Of a DNA stretch of 64,000 bases, positions 21,790 to 35,400 are shown in pieces. The notes below the pieces were generated by a model. That model was not told where the DNA came from. It searched no databases and worked only from the letters and a program-made list of their open reading frames with translations. Position 1 is the stretch's first letter. Every line of letters starts with the position of its first letter. The translations under genes and the position numbers were made by a program. Source of the DNA: Mesodorylaimus sp. YZB2_4 (taxonomy: Eukaryota; Nematoda; Enoplea; Dorylaimida; Dorylaimidae). The stretch spans positions 682,001-746,000 of the forward strand of contig JASANH010001234.1 of the NCBI GenBank assembly GCA_030248295.1, written 5' to 3'.

Positions 21790-23400
21790 TCTCGATCTCT
21801 ACCGGAACACAGACATACTCGTAGGTCTACACAAACAGGCACGATTGCCGATTATAGATATTTGGGACAAGGTGTCCCGTCTGGTCGGCGCCAGGCCAGG
21901 AGATTCACCAAGGTTCTGATATACATTTGCATGCTTCACATCAACCCCTCTTCTCAGGGTACGAAACACGAAAAGACCAGGCTGTTTTCTACAGGCAATG
22001 AGCTGTATCTGAATGCCTATTGGGTCGTTCCGTATTGTGCCACCGACCAAGAAAAGTCTCCATCTTGCCTCTCATCTCATCATTTTGTTCCCCGCACCAT
22101 GAATGCAATGGCCTAGGCAAAATCATAGAATTGTACGCGGGAACGGACAGCTTTGTCTGAAAAAGCCATGGTTAAACTGCCTTCTGGACGTATACCCTTC
22201 GACGTCGCATTTAAAACTTGGTCCCGCTCGAATGCACAAACTCTGATATAGCCTGAGCATGTGTAAAGGACACGCAGAAATACACGCACTATGCATGCAT
22301 CTGCAGTATATAAAGCTTCGTTCGAAGTACTGGTATGTCTGAATCGTATTTAAACGATTTCCATCTAATTTCATTTTTCTGCCCATTTAGAACGGAGGTC
22401 TGTTTGGGTCATCGTTTTAACACTGTTCTTTCTCAACTAACTTGCAAGTGTGTTTTCTCGCTCTCATGTTTCCTCTGATATACTATATTGAAATTGGTAA
22501 ATGGTTATCTGCTGAGTTACTCGGGTCTACTGAAATCTCTGACCTCCCTATCCCCTGGGTTTGGGAGCTCTCGCCGTCCGGAGTATCGCGAAGAGCGCGA
22601 TTGATAAAAGGAAACGGCGTCTCGCCTACTGCACAATGCCCGAAAATGAAGCACTTTACACTTCTAAGTGATATGTGATTCGGTATCGTTCATGCGGTGT
22701 CCTCTGTTGACCTGAATGGTCTGTTTATCTCGTTTCTCTTGATAAAGCACCAAACTCGAAGCGTTATCGCCTCCCTATCTCTACATCTGGCGACAACTCA
22801 AAACCTGCTCGGCTCCCTATCACCGCGGGCTGGCAAATATTTTACACCTTTTCGAAGAGTCGATTTAAAGATAAATCAGTTTCCTATGCCTGTCGTCAGG
22901 TTTGTAAGCCATCATCTGAACGCACCTCACCTCAGTATTTTTCCCTAGGCTTACACATACAGTAAGCAAAGCTTCATTTTTCATGTCGAATAAACTATCT
23001 TTAAACACTCAATGGCCATCGTATCTGCGCTTTCGAAATTATGTTTTTCAGACTTCTTCATACTTGAATTTGTTGACATATCTCGAATGTTCCTTAGAAC
23101 TCAAGTGCCTTTCAGTGCTTGTCAAATTAATCAAACTGCTGCTGCTGCTGCTGATGATTGCTGCTGCTCAAGGTGTGTCTGATGTCGCTAGCTGTGTTTG
23201 TCCTTCTTCACATGTGCGCAAGTTTCAATGCGGATTCTTTATTCTCAACTTTAGGCATCTATTGACAGATCAGTGGCCTCCTGAATCATTCCTTGATGCC
23301 AATCACCGTGCGCTTCCTTCAGGCCACGTAGCCTTTTTCGGATCTCTGCACACGCCATTTTCACAAATCTTGGGTGGAAAGCATTCTACATCATCGCAAT
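21790..23400. other. Intergenic, no gene supported
   Basis: Contains a (CTG)n-like microsatellite at about 23141-23170. The hydrophobic open frame over it is a by-product of that repeat. Nothing else recognised. Confidence 0.4.
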
Positions 23401-23432
23401 CTAAAACGGTGCTTTAATCAAATGCCAGAAGC

Positions 23433-26400
23433 CTACTGATCGTGAAACGGGTGCTTACAACTATACACTGCAGTGCATACAAAAGCGTGCGGATCGTTGC
23501 ATGTGTCGGCAGAAGTCCAGTCTTGCTTTTTGGCGGTGACAGCGGGGCACACTGAACTACTCCCGTGGATCTCGCCTGCAACGACAAGGGTCTTAAATAA
23601 AATAATTCAGGCCTGCACTATCAAAGCTTGTAAATTTCGATTGCTGCAAAGGAGCTTCGAAGTTTGTAAATAACGGGATTGTCAGGATATTTACTGGGCT
23701 CCAGAAAATTTAGGCAAGAAACAAAGCTGCTTACTCTCGTAGGGGTCATCGGTCCCCTTCATTGAGAATGGTATTTTGTATTCAATGTCGGCAACGGCTC
23801 CGCCCCAGTACGGGCTCGCATCCAGGCTGAATGAAGGTGATCAATGAAAAAATGATTTTAAAGACATAGGATAAATCATACGTACTTCACATCGAAAGTG
23901 TTTTGATCAGTGATTCTGGCTAGGAAATGGCCTCGTTTGTGGCATTGAACCGAGGCGTCATAGAAATTCATTTTGACTGTTGCTCCTTGCTCATATTGAC
24001 AGAAGCGGGGATCTTTGGCAGGCCAATATGGGCAATAATCTTAAATTTGTGGAGTGAAAAATAAAGTGAATTCATCATTCACCATCCTGTGATTATGTCA
24101 ATTTAGCTGCTACTTCCGACATTACTTCTTTTCCAATCATGAGCATTACATGCAGCTTACTTTGTGAAGGCTGATGATAAGCTAAAGCTAACACACGAAT
24201 CTACAGTGATTGTAAATTCACTGTGGAATTGATGTCGGAATTAAAAAAACAGTACGAACTTCACATTCACAACCCACATTGCAGGAGGAAGGGCCAAAAT
24301 TTTGGACCTTAAACACCTATGTAAAAAATAAAATTCTTGATGAGAGAAAGGAAATAAAAATTTCGACTTCTTTTCATTTCGAAATTTCTCAAGCTTCGGA
24401 ATATCAAACATTCCCTAGACTGCAAAATTTCTCAAATAATTGGGACACGGATTTTTAAAAGTTTGACTATTTCTATGAAGACAGGCTTTCTGTAAGGTTG
24501 GACCCACGCGAAACATACACTAGGTGAGCATGAAGGGACAGGAGGTCTGAAAGTAGTGCTCGGAGGGCACCTTGAACTTTGGCGCCCAATATCTCGAGAT
24601 AGGTGAAAAATAAAAACTTTTTCGCGGCAGGTATTCGATTCCTCTATTATTTGCGAACACGCTGAGTTGATTGAGAAAGACTGAATGATGGGTGAGTTAT
24701 GACCAATATCGCCCAAGCACTTCAAAAAAATGCCTTTTTTTAAAAATACCTCCCGTGAAAATCGAGTTTGCACAAAAATGCACTGGTTGTGTCATTATCA
24801 CCTATCATTGGAGCATTGAAGTCACGCAAAAAAAGGGCTCAAAAATTGAACCTTGGCGATTCCCAGGTCGACCCTGAAGAAAACCTGTCTTAAAACGCAA
24901 GTGCTGAATCTGAATATCATATTTTTTATTCCAAGATCGATTCGACAGCATCGTCGTCCTCGAATTGTTTTTTTAGTGTCCCATCACTTTCTATCCTTGC
25001 CAGTTTGGTATTTTCGTATTTACAAGTGCTTGCTAGAGAGGGGAGTGCAAAAAATAAATCACTTTATCGATGCGTTTTGCCGCATTGAGCCGTCTTCAGA
25101 CCTGTCGTATGTGCACCTATGACAAGCAAAGCGGTCGCGAATATGGGAATAAAATTTAGATACGAGTACCTCCCACGCCATGGGGTAAATGAATGCCGAG
25201 CCTCTGTGAAACGCATTGGCATGCAGAGGATTCTGAGTCACAACGAGTTTCAAAACATCTGCGTCCTATGTAGTCCCGTTGTTCTATCTGGCAAGGCAAG
25301 GCAAGCTCTGGCAAGCGCCTTCATCAAAGTCGCTGTCTCGTGCAAAAAACCCGATAAGGTATGACATAAATACTTACAGCAAGCCTTGGACCGTCCAATA
25401 GGGTAAACAGCTCCAGCCGACGCGTCAACTTGACACATTCCCGCTGGTCCATGTTCACAAAATCTTTTTAAACAGGTGCGATAAACTTTGTTGAATGCTG
25501 ACTCGTCGGGCGTTGAACCAGATTCAAAATCGAAGTAGATGATTGCAGCGCACATCCTCACTGCAGCATCCATCAGCGTGCTGGTTGTGCACTCTGGCAC
25601 GCGACGGCCGCCGAAAGACGAAAAATCCTTGGCCAGAACCCAATTTCGAGCAGCCACTCGTTTGTTGACAACCTAAAGAGGTATATTGGAGAAGGTGATT
25701 AGATAACATGGGAGCTTGGTCGTCCTACTTCCATGTGCGAACTGGAGAAGAGCCTATCTCGAAGCTGGTCATCGCACGAACCACACAGGCCATTCCCTGG
25801 TTTCGAAGCTGCAGCGATGGATGTATTGACCGACAGTTCCACGTTGTACTTGTCAAATACCAACGAGAACCCGTAACTGCCGATGGCGTCGACTCTCTGC
25901 AATCGAGCAGAATGTTTGCTGGTTGCTAATTTAATGTTTTTGACCTTTCTTGCAGAGCGTGCCTAATTTTTTGCGGTTTCTATTAATTTCACATACTTTT
26001 AAGAGCGGGGTCTCGCGCCAGAAATCGCCTCATATTCACGCCGTCTTGTAACGATCTAAATTACTCGACATGAACACACACTCACCGATATACCAGCGTC
26101 GATCTGAGAGGAGTATTTAACTCGTTCAGGCCAATCCTGTGGATCACATCTGTTCGCCAAATTCCATCCATAATCGGAGTGCTCACCATACATGTCGACA
26201 TTTTCACCAAGTTGAAAAGATTTTCTGATGCTCCATACGAACAGGGTGCAAGTCTGAAACTCATCAAGTCGTATTAATTTCTTCACAGGGGCATAAATAT
26301 CATCTTTCTCACCGTAACATCAGTCGAGTTTGGCATGGCGAAAGTGATGTGCACGGACTGGATAACAGGCCACTTGTCGGGTGCATAGCCATCGGCCGCC

Positions 26401-29400
26401 GCTTTCATCCGATTCTCAAAGCAGACTTCTCCTTCCATAGCGCACATTTCATTCACCATAACTGACACACTGAATTTGTCGTTGGCGAACAGTGTGTAGG
26501 CTGTGTCGTCGTCCACTGGCACGTCCTCTCCATTGAAAGTGCGGAACGAGGGCTCGAACCATTTCGAGCACAAGCACGTGTCCGTGTGTCGTTTGCACAT
26601 GTATGGTTCCGACTCCTTGGCCGACTGCGGACATTCTTTGGGCTCAGTGACCGCACCCGCCGCGGCCATCGAGCACATCGACTTGTCTGTAGGGACTTCA
26701 CACCTGCAAGTACAATAAAGACGTGTTTTAGTTGGTCCTGCTGAAACAAAATCTGTCAGAGCAATAATTATACCCAATGTTAAGAGTGACAGTTCGGACA
26801 ATGTGGGCGCACCCAAGCAGAGGGGAATATGAGGAGCCAAATTCACTAAGGCAAAAAATTTTTAAGGACGAGCTCTCCCCAAAATGGCAAAACAGCTGGA
26901 ACATGGAGCTGATCAGTGTGATGACACCCTGCTGACCATGCTTGCAGATCTCCCAGCCACCCGAGATAAGAGTCGCAACATTAGATCGCATTACCCTGGC
27001 GCCCATAACTCGCAGTCGACCGTATTGTGGTATTCGTAATAATAATCGTATAAGTACTCCTCCTCAGAGTAGTCATACTCGTAGTTGTAATAATAGTATT
27101 CCTGGGGGTAAGTATGCATGGTTTCATTGTATTCAAAGCCGTCCCTGTAGTATCTATCCTTCAGCCTGATGTAAGCCGAATATACAGGAAGTGGGCCGAA
27201 CGCGTTCCTCTAAAACAGTAAGTTCTGTAAATCAAAGTCATAATTAGCGAGGCCATACGTCTTCATCCAGTTCCAAGGAGTTCAGTCGTCCACCATAGCT
27301 CCTGCACTTTTCACGGGCCAGCTCCCAGGGCAAGGTGTCATCGCTGACCAGCAAGTAATCGGCGCCCTTGCCCTTTGTCCAGCACGGACTCGGTGGGGAG
27401 CGGCGACTGGGCACGACGGCCAGAGAATTGAAGAGTGTGGAGTCGAGTAGAGGATCTATAGAAGACACAACTGGATTCTTAGTCGACAAACTCAATGTCA
27501 GAGAGGAAACAGCTTACTCGGTATAGTCGATGTTCCACTGGCTGTTCTCTCGCACCGCGACCCGAAGTATCCATTTGCGCACACGCACATATACCCAGCG
27601 CCAAAGAAGCCCTTGGTGAAACACGATCCATTGTTCTGACATGGGTTGGGTTCGCACACTCTGACTGAAGGACATATACTATACCTCATAGCATTAGGAA
27701 TGACAAATCTACTCTCACCTTGAGCTGGTGCCAGCATGCACGCTCCATCGATGCACACTTTAGGCGGAGGGCATGGCAAGTCCGAGCACGTATCTGAAAC
27801 CAAACCACGCTCAGTCCCAGGAGGCACACCCCAACAGCGGCACTCACGCTGTGTCGTGCTGTAGACATAGCAGAAGGGTTTGAACGCGTCCGTCTCGCAG
27901 GAGCTCATGACCCACTTGCCGTCAGAAAGGCGGAACGAGCCACACCGATCGTCATCGTACTCGCTCGACTTGTCTGAAATATGTGCGGTGACACTGTTGT
28001 CATATTGGTGAGTGAGACAAATCAAGGAAGCTTCGCTAGTCTCACAGGTTGCATTCGAACACACAGAATCAAAGGGCTTACATAGCCAGCACCAACGACG
28101 AGTGCACAGGCAATGTGTGAAAAAGCATCATGTCAACGCCTAGGAAGATACCAAAGAGAGAGGCAAAGCTCCAAAAAAACTAGATGTCAGGAAGAACTGA
28201 ACCCGTGCTGCTTATAAGAAACTTTCGGGCATAAGAAACCATATTTTTCGTCCAGTGCCGCGTTTTACCTCGGTTATAAGAAATATTTGAGGATCACCAG
28301 TTGATCAGTCACGATTTAGAGGCAGTCGGCATGAATTGACAAGACGACGCCCAAATATTCGAGAAGCATTTGGGCGTCGATCGAGAAGTCGAATGCTTTG
28401 GCGCGTTTTCAAATACTAAGATTTGAAATGAAGAAAAAAGAAAACGTCAACCGTACTTGAGGATGAACATGATGAAACCGCGCGCAAAATACAATTACGG
28501 ATTTTTTGCTCAGAAGGATTGATTTTTGCACTGATACCTCGGTTATAAGAAACATTGGATATGAGAAACTTTTTTGGCTGGATTTTCAGGCTTTTTATAC
28601 GCGAGGTCGACTGTATATTAGGGCACAAAGACAAGTTGCTTTAAGCACCACTTTTGTCAAATGCACTGTGAGACAAATGAATGAGGCTTTGCAAGCTAAT
28701 CCCTCAGCTTGAATCAGCCCGAACAAATTTTCCAAAAGCCCAAAGCCTACATAGCCTCGCCAGCAAAAAGTGTGTTATGATGAAATATCGCATTCGAAAT
28801 GGAAGCATGGAAAGACACCAAAGGAGACAATATTCCAAAATAACTCGAGCTGTCAGCAAAAATAGAGCCTGCGCAGCCTCAGAGGATCGTAGGAGAGTTG
28901 AAGATCGATCTAACCTTGAGCTCACAGTCACTTTTTCAAGAATCTTTCAGGATTTCTAATTCTGCAGCAGGGGTCAGAAATAGCAGAGTGATCAACAAAA
29001 TTTGAGGACTACCCTGATGGTTCAAACGTTGAGGGTTCTAGTCAGTGAGCTCGATGATAAGTCTGCATTTTGACGAAAAAACACAGTCGCGACATCTGCC
29101 TACCCCAGTTGTCATAGCTCGAGCTCCGTCCGTCGGTCCAGTGGCGTTGGTCCAAGCTGTCTCTGACGGCACCCAACCAAAGGAAGTCCGATTCTGGGTA
29201 GACAACGCTTCTGAATTACAAACACAATGTTTCAGGCGCACAAGAGTCAGATTCCACGCCCAGAGGATCCGCACACTTACTTCACTTTGCACTTGAGGAA
29301 CTCTGACTCGTCGCTGTCGATGAACGAGACCAGCTGGGCCCCGATCGAGTGGCAGTAGCGATAGGCCTGGTCCCAGTACATGTCCTTGTCGCCCACGTGG

Positions 29401-31812
29401 TAGCAGATGCCGCCAGAACTCGGCTCGAAGTACTTCTTGTTGGTTGGACAGGAAGCTCGACGGCCTGAAAATGCGTGGCTAGTCATGCTGGGAGTGATTG
29501 GAATGTAGGGACAGAATGATTGGATCAATAAGCTTGCAACAGAAAAAGGTCCGATCCCCGCCCGTCTGACGATTAAACTGCAGATTTTTGTCAAAGCTGC
29601 AGCCTCCAGCCTCCAAAAGTGCAAAAGTTATAAGAGACTGGAAGCTTGAGCGTCTTTATAACACGCACCTCATCGAGTCTAGACCAGGGTTGGAACCATC
29701 AGATTTATGGCTCACTAATCTCTGAGACCATTGGTCGATTCCCGCCCAAGCCTCATATAATTTCCTGATTCCTAACTTTGATTCCCGGGCTTCCTTCTGT
29801 TCCAGCTCCCCAGACCCTTCCGAGGCAAAATGTCCATGCAAATATATAAGATAAGCTAACAACTTACTGCAAGACAATAGTATGGCGACCTTAAAAACGT
29901 AGGTGACGCCACAACTGGGGTGCGCGACCACGTCATTAAAATACTTGCAGGCGGCAGCTGGGCCATGAGAGCACGCCCTCCTCACGCACTCCCTGTAGGA
30001 CCTGGCCGCCATCTCAGCGACAGTCCTGTTGCCAGCCAGGCACGGCCCCAAGACCCCCGTCGTGTCAATGAGGGGACGACACCTGTCGGCAGCCGCACGC
30101 CTGGCAGTCTCAGATGGGCAGGTCTCGATGGCCGGGGGCTGGCTGACCCAGCGAGCACGAGGGCTGATCCAGCTCGACGCCAACAGGGTCTTCCTTTTGG
30201 TCTGTAAGAAGAGATGGGGTCATGGTTGCCCTCACGTCTCACCCCAGACCTACTAACCAGGCGCCCATTCTTCAGTGGGTTGCCCCTGACCACGCCCGGA
30301 TTGCAGGTGCCGCACAGTCCGTTCCTCAGAGAGTTGCCCAAAAAATCGACAGTCATGAACTCCACGTTCTTGCCATCGTACACGATCCGGTTGTAGTTGG
30401 GGAAGGACACAATCTGCAAAGGGTGGACCTGAATATTGGCCCCAAGGGGACACACCTCTTACCATTGCCCGCCATCCGTCAGCGGTCGAGGCAGTCCCCA
30501 CAGTCACACCCGCGATTTTCATTGTGGTGCCCAGCCAAACTTTTTCGACGCCATTAGCCAGCAAGACCACAGTCCCGTTGCGTGCGGTCATGTCCAGGAT
30601 CTGCAACAGACTCGACCTGAACAAAAGTGAATGACACCGTCATCTGGTCTGCAGTGTGGGCACTATAAGACGAAGAGACAAAATTGTCTTCCTTCCCCCG
30701 CTTACCCTTTCCCTGTAACGATCCCTGTTCCTCTACTTAAAATGCCCCACCCCATCACTGGCTTACCGTTCCTCCGACCTCGACCCTGACCACCGCCACT
30801 GGCAGTCCGTGGTCTGGCGTGTACCTGCTGGTGTCGGGGAAGGCGGGTGGTCCGTCGCTCCACAGCAGGATGCTAATCCTGTAGCTGGCCCCGTTGTCCA
30901 CGAGCACATACTCGGTCTGGTCGGCCACTGTGAAGTAGTCGCCCTTGAAATTCCTGACCCCGGGCTCCTTCCACTTGCCGCACAAGCACGATTTCTGGTC
31001 AGCTCCCCCTGGGAGACGGCACACGTACGGCTGTAGTGGTCCATCGTAGGCGTCCTGGGGGCACTTAAACAGTTTGGGGCTGTGCATTGCCTGCCAGGTC
31101 TTGTTGTAGACTGGTTTGGGGTTTATGGTGAGTCCATTCATGCCCGTCTGGCGAGTCTGCGGCATGACCCCGCATCTGAAGATGGCTCGATCGTTGTCGT
31201 TGTCTGCCAGCAGCGAGGCGGGCCTGAAAAAGCGAGGGAGTCAGGGGACTCTGCTGATGCAATGTAGGATGCTTACTGATCGTATGTTGCAAAGTTCGGC
31301 GTCGCCAAGCAGCAGACAGTCTCGGGGCCCGCACTGACATTGATCTTGCCGTCCTCGTTCCACCCAACAAAATAGAGCGAGCTGTTTAGCAAAGGACTCT
31401 TGGCCATCGCGTCATTCTATAAAAGCACCTCTGGGGTTAATGCAGCAATCTCGGGGCTGTGAATCATAAAATCAACGGTTGCCCTTACGTATTCTTCAAA
31501 GGATTGAAAAACAGCCAGCGTGCCACCATCGTCGCGGCATCGATCTCGACCAAACTCCCACGTGGTTTCTTTTTCCGTGAAGCCGAAGCAACCTTCAAAC
31601 TGACCCGTCGAGACGCGTGTATAATTTATATTGCGGGGGCAAATGTGGTCACGAGGATCTGCGAGGATTGGTCATCTGACTGCGAGTGGATCCAAGAATC
31701 CTCTCCTACACTCACCTAAAAACAAGCCCAGTCGGCCCGCATTGACGTGCTCGATTCCAAAGCAGAAAAGCAGAATTACGGAAGAAAACAACAGCCAATT
31801 TTTGCCAATCAT
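23433..31812 (-). CDS. Multi-lectin/VWD secreted protein, copy 2 (intact)
   Basis: 21 exons with every phase consistent give about 1,317 aa: 31716-31812, 31489-31658, 31277-31416, 30767-31223, 30463-30600, 30258-30413, 29868-30201, 29281-29464, 29104-29210, 27848-27973, 27719-27793, 27518-27664, 27259-27455, 26995-27209, 26313-26703, 26086-26253, 25729-25896, 25378-25672, 23886-24039, 23735-23826, 23433-23575. Order: signal peptide (NWLLFSSVILLFCFGIEHVNA), CTLD1, VWD1 (CLCGKW..NGLCGTC), C8, CTLD2 (WLGAVRD, WTDGR, YDNW, WVMSSC), EGF-like modules, partial CTLD3 with a Tyr/Glu-rich insertion, VWD2 (CLCSKW..NGLCGSC), C8, CTLD4 (FYDASVQCHKRG, TSADTCNDPHAFVC). No membrane anchor is seen, so it is probably secreted and disulphide-rich. 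VWD-C8 pairs drive multimerisation in mucins and von Willebrand factor; CTLDs often bind glycans. Role (immune lectin, coat or adhesive protein) is unknown. Confidence 0.88.
24060..25370. other. Long intron 18 of lectin/VWD copy 2
   Basis: About 1.3 kb here against about 0.3 kb in copy 1. Nothing coding or structured recognised; probably inserted, now unrecognisable, repeat DNA. Confidence 0.4.
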
Positions 31813-31860
31813 CTTTGATCAACTGAATCAACGAATTGCCTCTCCCTGGGCCTGCTCCTC

Positions 31861-31868
31861 CATTTATA
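31861..31868 (-). promoter_or_regulatory. TATA box of lectin/VWD copy 2
   Basis: TATAAATG on the minus strand, about 50 bp upstream of the ATG at 31812, in the block conserved with copies 1 and 3. Confidence 0.7.
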
Positions 31869-31989
31869 CCCTGTACAGCCGAATGCACAGCTCGCACATG
31901 GGCGAAGCGTGGGATTATTTTTTACGAGCGAAAATTGTCCTTTTAATTGACACACTGCCATTCAGGCAATCTGCTGCCTTAGATCCCAT

Positions 31990-32240
31990 GTCTGGTTTTT
32001 CTGTTAGTCAGCGGAGCTGTCTCTGTTTCACAGATTTTTTAGTCGAAGGATGCTCAGTTCAGTCGGTGATGAGCGAATCGAAAGTGGGTGGTCCGACGAT
32101 CATCTTCTGGAGTGTGGGCACTGGAGGGTAATTTTCTTCAATTTCTTTCACGACCATGCTTACCAAGCTGTCGCTTCAGACGCCGATGAGCTGTCAACTT
32201 TTTCGTTCTCCCACTCATTGAAAGACTAAATCAGAGACTA
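31990..32240 (-). promoter_or_regulatory. Repeated upstream block of the lectin/VWD genes (copy b)
   Basis: Includes CCAGAAGATGATCGTCGGAC on the minus strand. It lies between the ADGRA stop and the lectin/VWD promoter and matches 59110-59350 and 62590-62800 closely. Confidence 0.6.
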
Positions 32241-32466
32241 CTGTAGGTTTTTCTTTGATCAATAAGACAAGGTAAAAAAGACAATTCATGTAGCGCATAA
32301 CCAAAAAAGGCAGCATCAAACAAATCTACTCATAAAATCACACAAAAGGTCCCAATGTTCAAAAATAGAAACATCTTTTAAGATCGAGAATAACGAAAGC
32401 TTCGAATACTTTTCCGACCTGAGAATCGAGTGTCAACTCCCCGACGAAGCAAGAGAGCAATACTGG

Positions 32467-35400
32467 TTACACATACGTCTCGCTCGTACTTGCAGCGTCT
32501 TTTCTGCCGCGCCCATTCTGCTGCTCACTACTCCGCAATGCCTCCGGTGTACTGTCCTCGTCCGATCCACTGTGATGAGCTACAGCGATCACGGGCCCGT
32601 TCCTCACAGTCTGCACTGTCACCTTTGGCAATGGCTTGCGATACAGTTCCACAGACGGCTTCCGTTTCTCCGAATTACCATTCGTCAAAATAGCATCAGT
32701 ATTTTGCGATAAGCTCGATAATTTCGAGAATGCGGACGCGACATCGAAGTCGTCGAAACCAGTCTTTGGGTGGTCCACATTCTTGTCACGGTCGTTTATG
32801 GGAGACTCCTCTTCCACGTGGACACAATTAACAGGGGTGTTGTCCATCTGATTCATTTCCGCATCCTCCTCAGCCCCTGCTGCGCTGGAATTCAGTTTCA
32901 GGGCCCTCTGCTTCTCGTAATATTTCCTCGCCACGGCCTGCTGCATCTTCTGACTTCTGGCCGCCGACACATTCGTTCCACTCGGTGCAATCGTGCCCGA
33001 CTGCTGGCTAGACGGCCTGGTCACTGTCGTCCCCGCATTCACCGTTCGCCTGTTGCCTTCGCCCTCCGACTGATCACATATCGAATCGATCATTGGTTCT
33101 TGCTGATACGACACCCCACCACCACCGAGGCCCACATTCGAAGTAACCACTGTCGGAGGTCTGCTTCTTCGTTTTCGAGGCCCTTGTCGACGTTTTTCCA
33201 CATTCACTCGTTGAACGACGGCTGAATCGCTTTTTCGAGGTTCCGCCTTTTGCTTCGTACACTCGACCACTTTTCTGATCAATGCGCGTCGTCCGAGCAG
33301 ATAAGACCACACGACAACGATGCCCAATAATCCAACTGTCAGTGCGTACAGTCCACTAAATGTCCACACAAAATACTTCTCCAAATATTTCAAATCCACC
33401 AGCACCCACGGCTTGATCAGCACCACAGCTGCGAATCCATACGACAACAGGGTCAATACAAAGGCGGCACCCATCGCCGTCAAATGTCTCCTCGCACCAC
33501 CATCGTCGTCTCCGATTTCAGTGCTCACTGACGAAATCGCATCAACGTTCGCCACAGTTGTCCCATTCACAGCACCAGCCGACGTCATATTTGGATCCGT
33601 TTCGTCGCCGCGTACCGTCACGTCGATTCGAGGCGGACTGTCTCGCCTGTTCTCCAACTCCTTTTGCATGCGGAATGCATTGGCCAACAGCAGAGATATG
33701 GTCATCGACAAGACACCGACCGGAACAGCAAAGGCCACCAGCGCGATCAGGTTCGGTTCCATGAAGCATCTGCAAAGATCAACAGTCAGGAACCCCTTAA
33801 GTTCCGTTTTGTGCAGCCCCTTACATTAGCTCATTCGATGTATAACTGTCCATTCGAAGCGGCAACGTGAAAGCGCACGGCATGGCAGGAAGTCCCCACG
33901 CCAAAAAGTACATTCCAACCAACGGCCCGTGCCTCGGTTTCGGTCGTCCATCATTATACGACATCATTTCGCAATCACTAACGTCCGCCTTCTTCGGGTA
34001 GGCCAGTTTGCGCAATTTCCTTTGCACTGTCCTAAAAAACACCTGATTACTGACACACTCACTCGCCACTCGTGCTTACCTTATCACGAGGAAGAACCAT
34101 AAGGTGACGGCCAACGTTGCATAGTGCATTGATATGGCAACCACCATGCACAAAGTCTCTTCTTCCACTCGATCGATACCCAAAGCGAACGTCAAAATCA
34201 AAAGTGCCAGCGACAACCAGCAATTGATCAAGGCGTGGCATAATTTGACCGATAACTTGACTGACCTGAAATTTTTCATCCAACATTAGCACTCAAACAA
34301 CTCTTCATTTCACACTACATACCATTGCTCTCTAGTGAAGCTATACAGCGAAACTCAACGTTACCCTTTGCTACACGCAGGGCACTGAGGTGGGAAAAAC
34401 CCTAAAATCCTAGACCTTCATGGCCCAAGTGTGAAACCCAATTTTACCATGTGGGTGCTTCTAGGGAAAAATTAACCCTTTATACCGAGCCATACATCCA
34501 CCCACCTGTGACAGCAACAATAAACCAAGGCGGCACCAAGCAAGCACGCCGCGGCGAATCCGCTCGAAGCCAGCATCCAAGGCGCAAGCGAGATGGTCCA
34601 ACTGTCGCTGCGTCTCCTCGCCTCGCCATCGTCATTTCGAATCAATGTAAACACGCCCAACATAATCGGACACGAGAACGATATCGATCGACTCGAATAG
34701 GACAAGGGTGAACAATCATCAAAAACCATCCAATGCATCGGACCTGAAATCAGAGCACCATTGCATATCTTTTCATCGATTTATCGATCCTCGATCGATC
34801 GATTCATACAGTGATTCATAATCAAATGACCTCCCGATTTTTTCAATTTCACCACAAATAATTCAGATTTTACCCCTGATTATGTAATGTCGCAGAGGTA
34901 GTTATTAAAGCAGTCTCGACTGATTTGACATAACGATCCAGAAAAGATAGGTGATTCAAAATTTGAAGCCTCCAAAATTAAACCATTCAGTTTCCCCTTA
35001 TTTTTGCCCCACACTTCTTATTCTCTCCTGATTTCTCAGGTTTTCTAGACACTTCTCAGATTCCTACTCGAGGTTTGCCAACCTTTTATGAACCCTGCTC
35101 TAACACACCCGTAAATCCACTCACCCGTCTTATAATCGGCAACGAGGAATGCTACTTTCATCGACCCAATATCCAAATTTCGTTTCCAGTTTCGTCTCCA
35201 TCGCAATATCATATAACTTGAACTCGCGTTGGTCACGAAGCCAGTCACATCAGCGAACTGATTCGACACGACTCCGATGGCCGAATCGTACGTCGACCAT
35301 GTCACTCCGTCCCCAGTCTCATTGACCACACTGCTGATCGATCTCGCATTCCGATACCAAATAAATCGAAGGGGCACACTTGGATTAGTCGATTTCAAGT

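Noticed and set aside
22983..23417. Frame with a poly-Leu stretch that could be a signal or membrane segment
   Set aside because: The hydrophobic run is the translation of a CTG microsatellite; the rest has no recognisable features.
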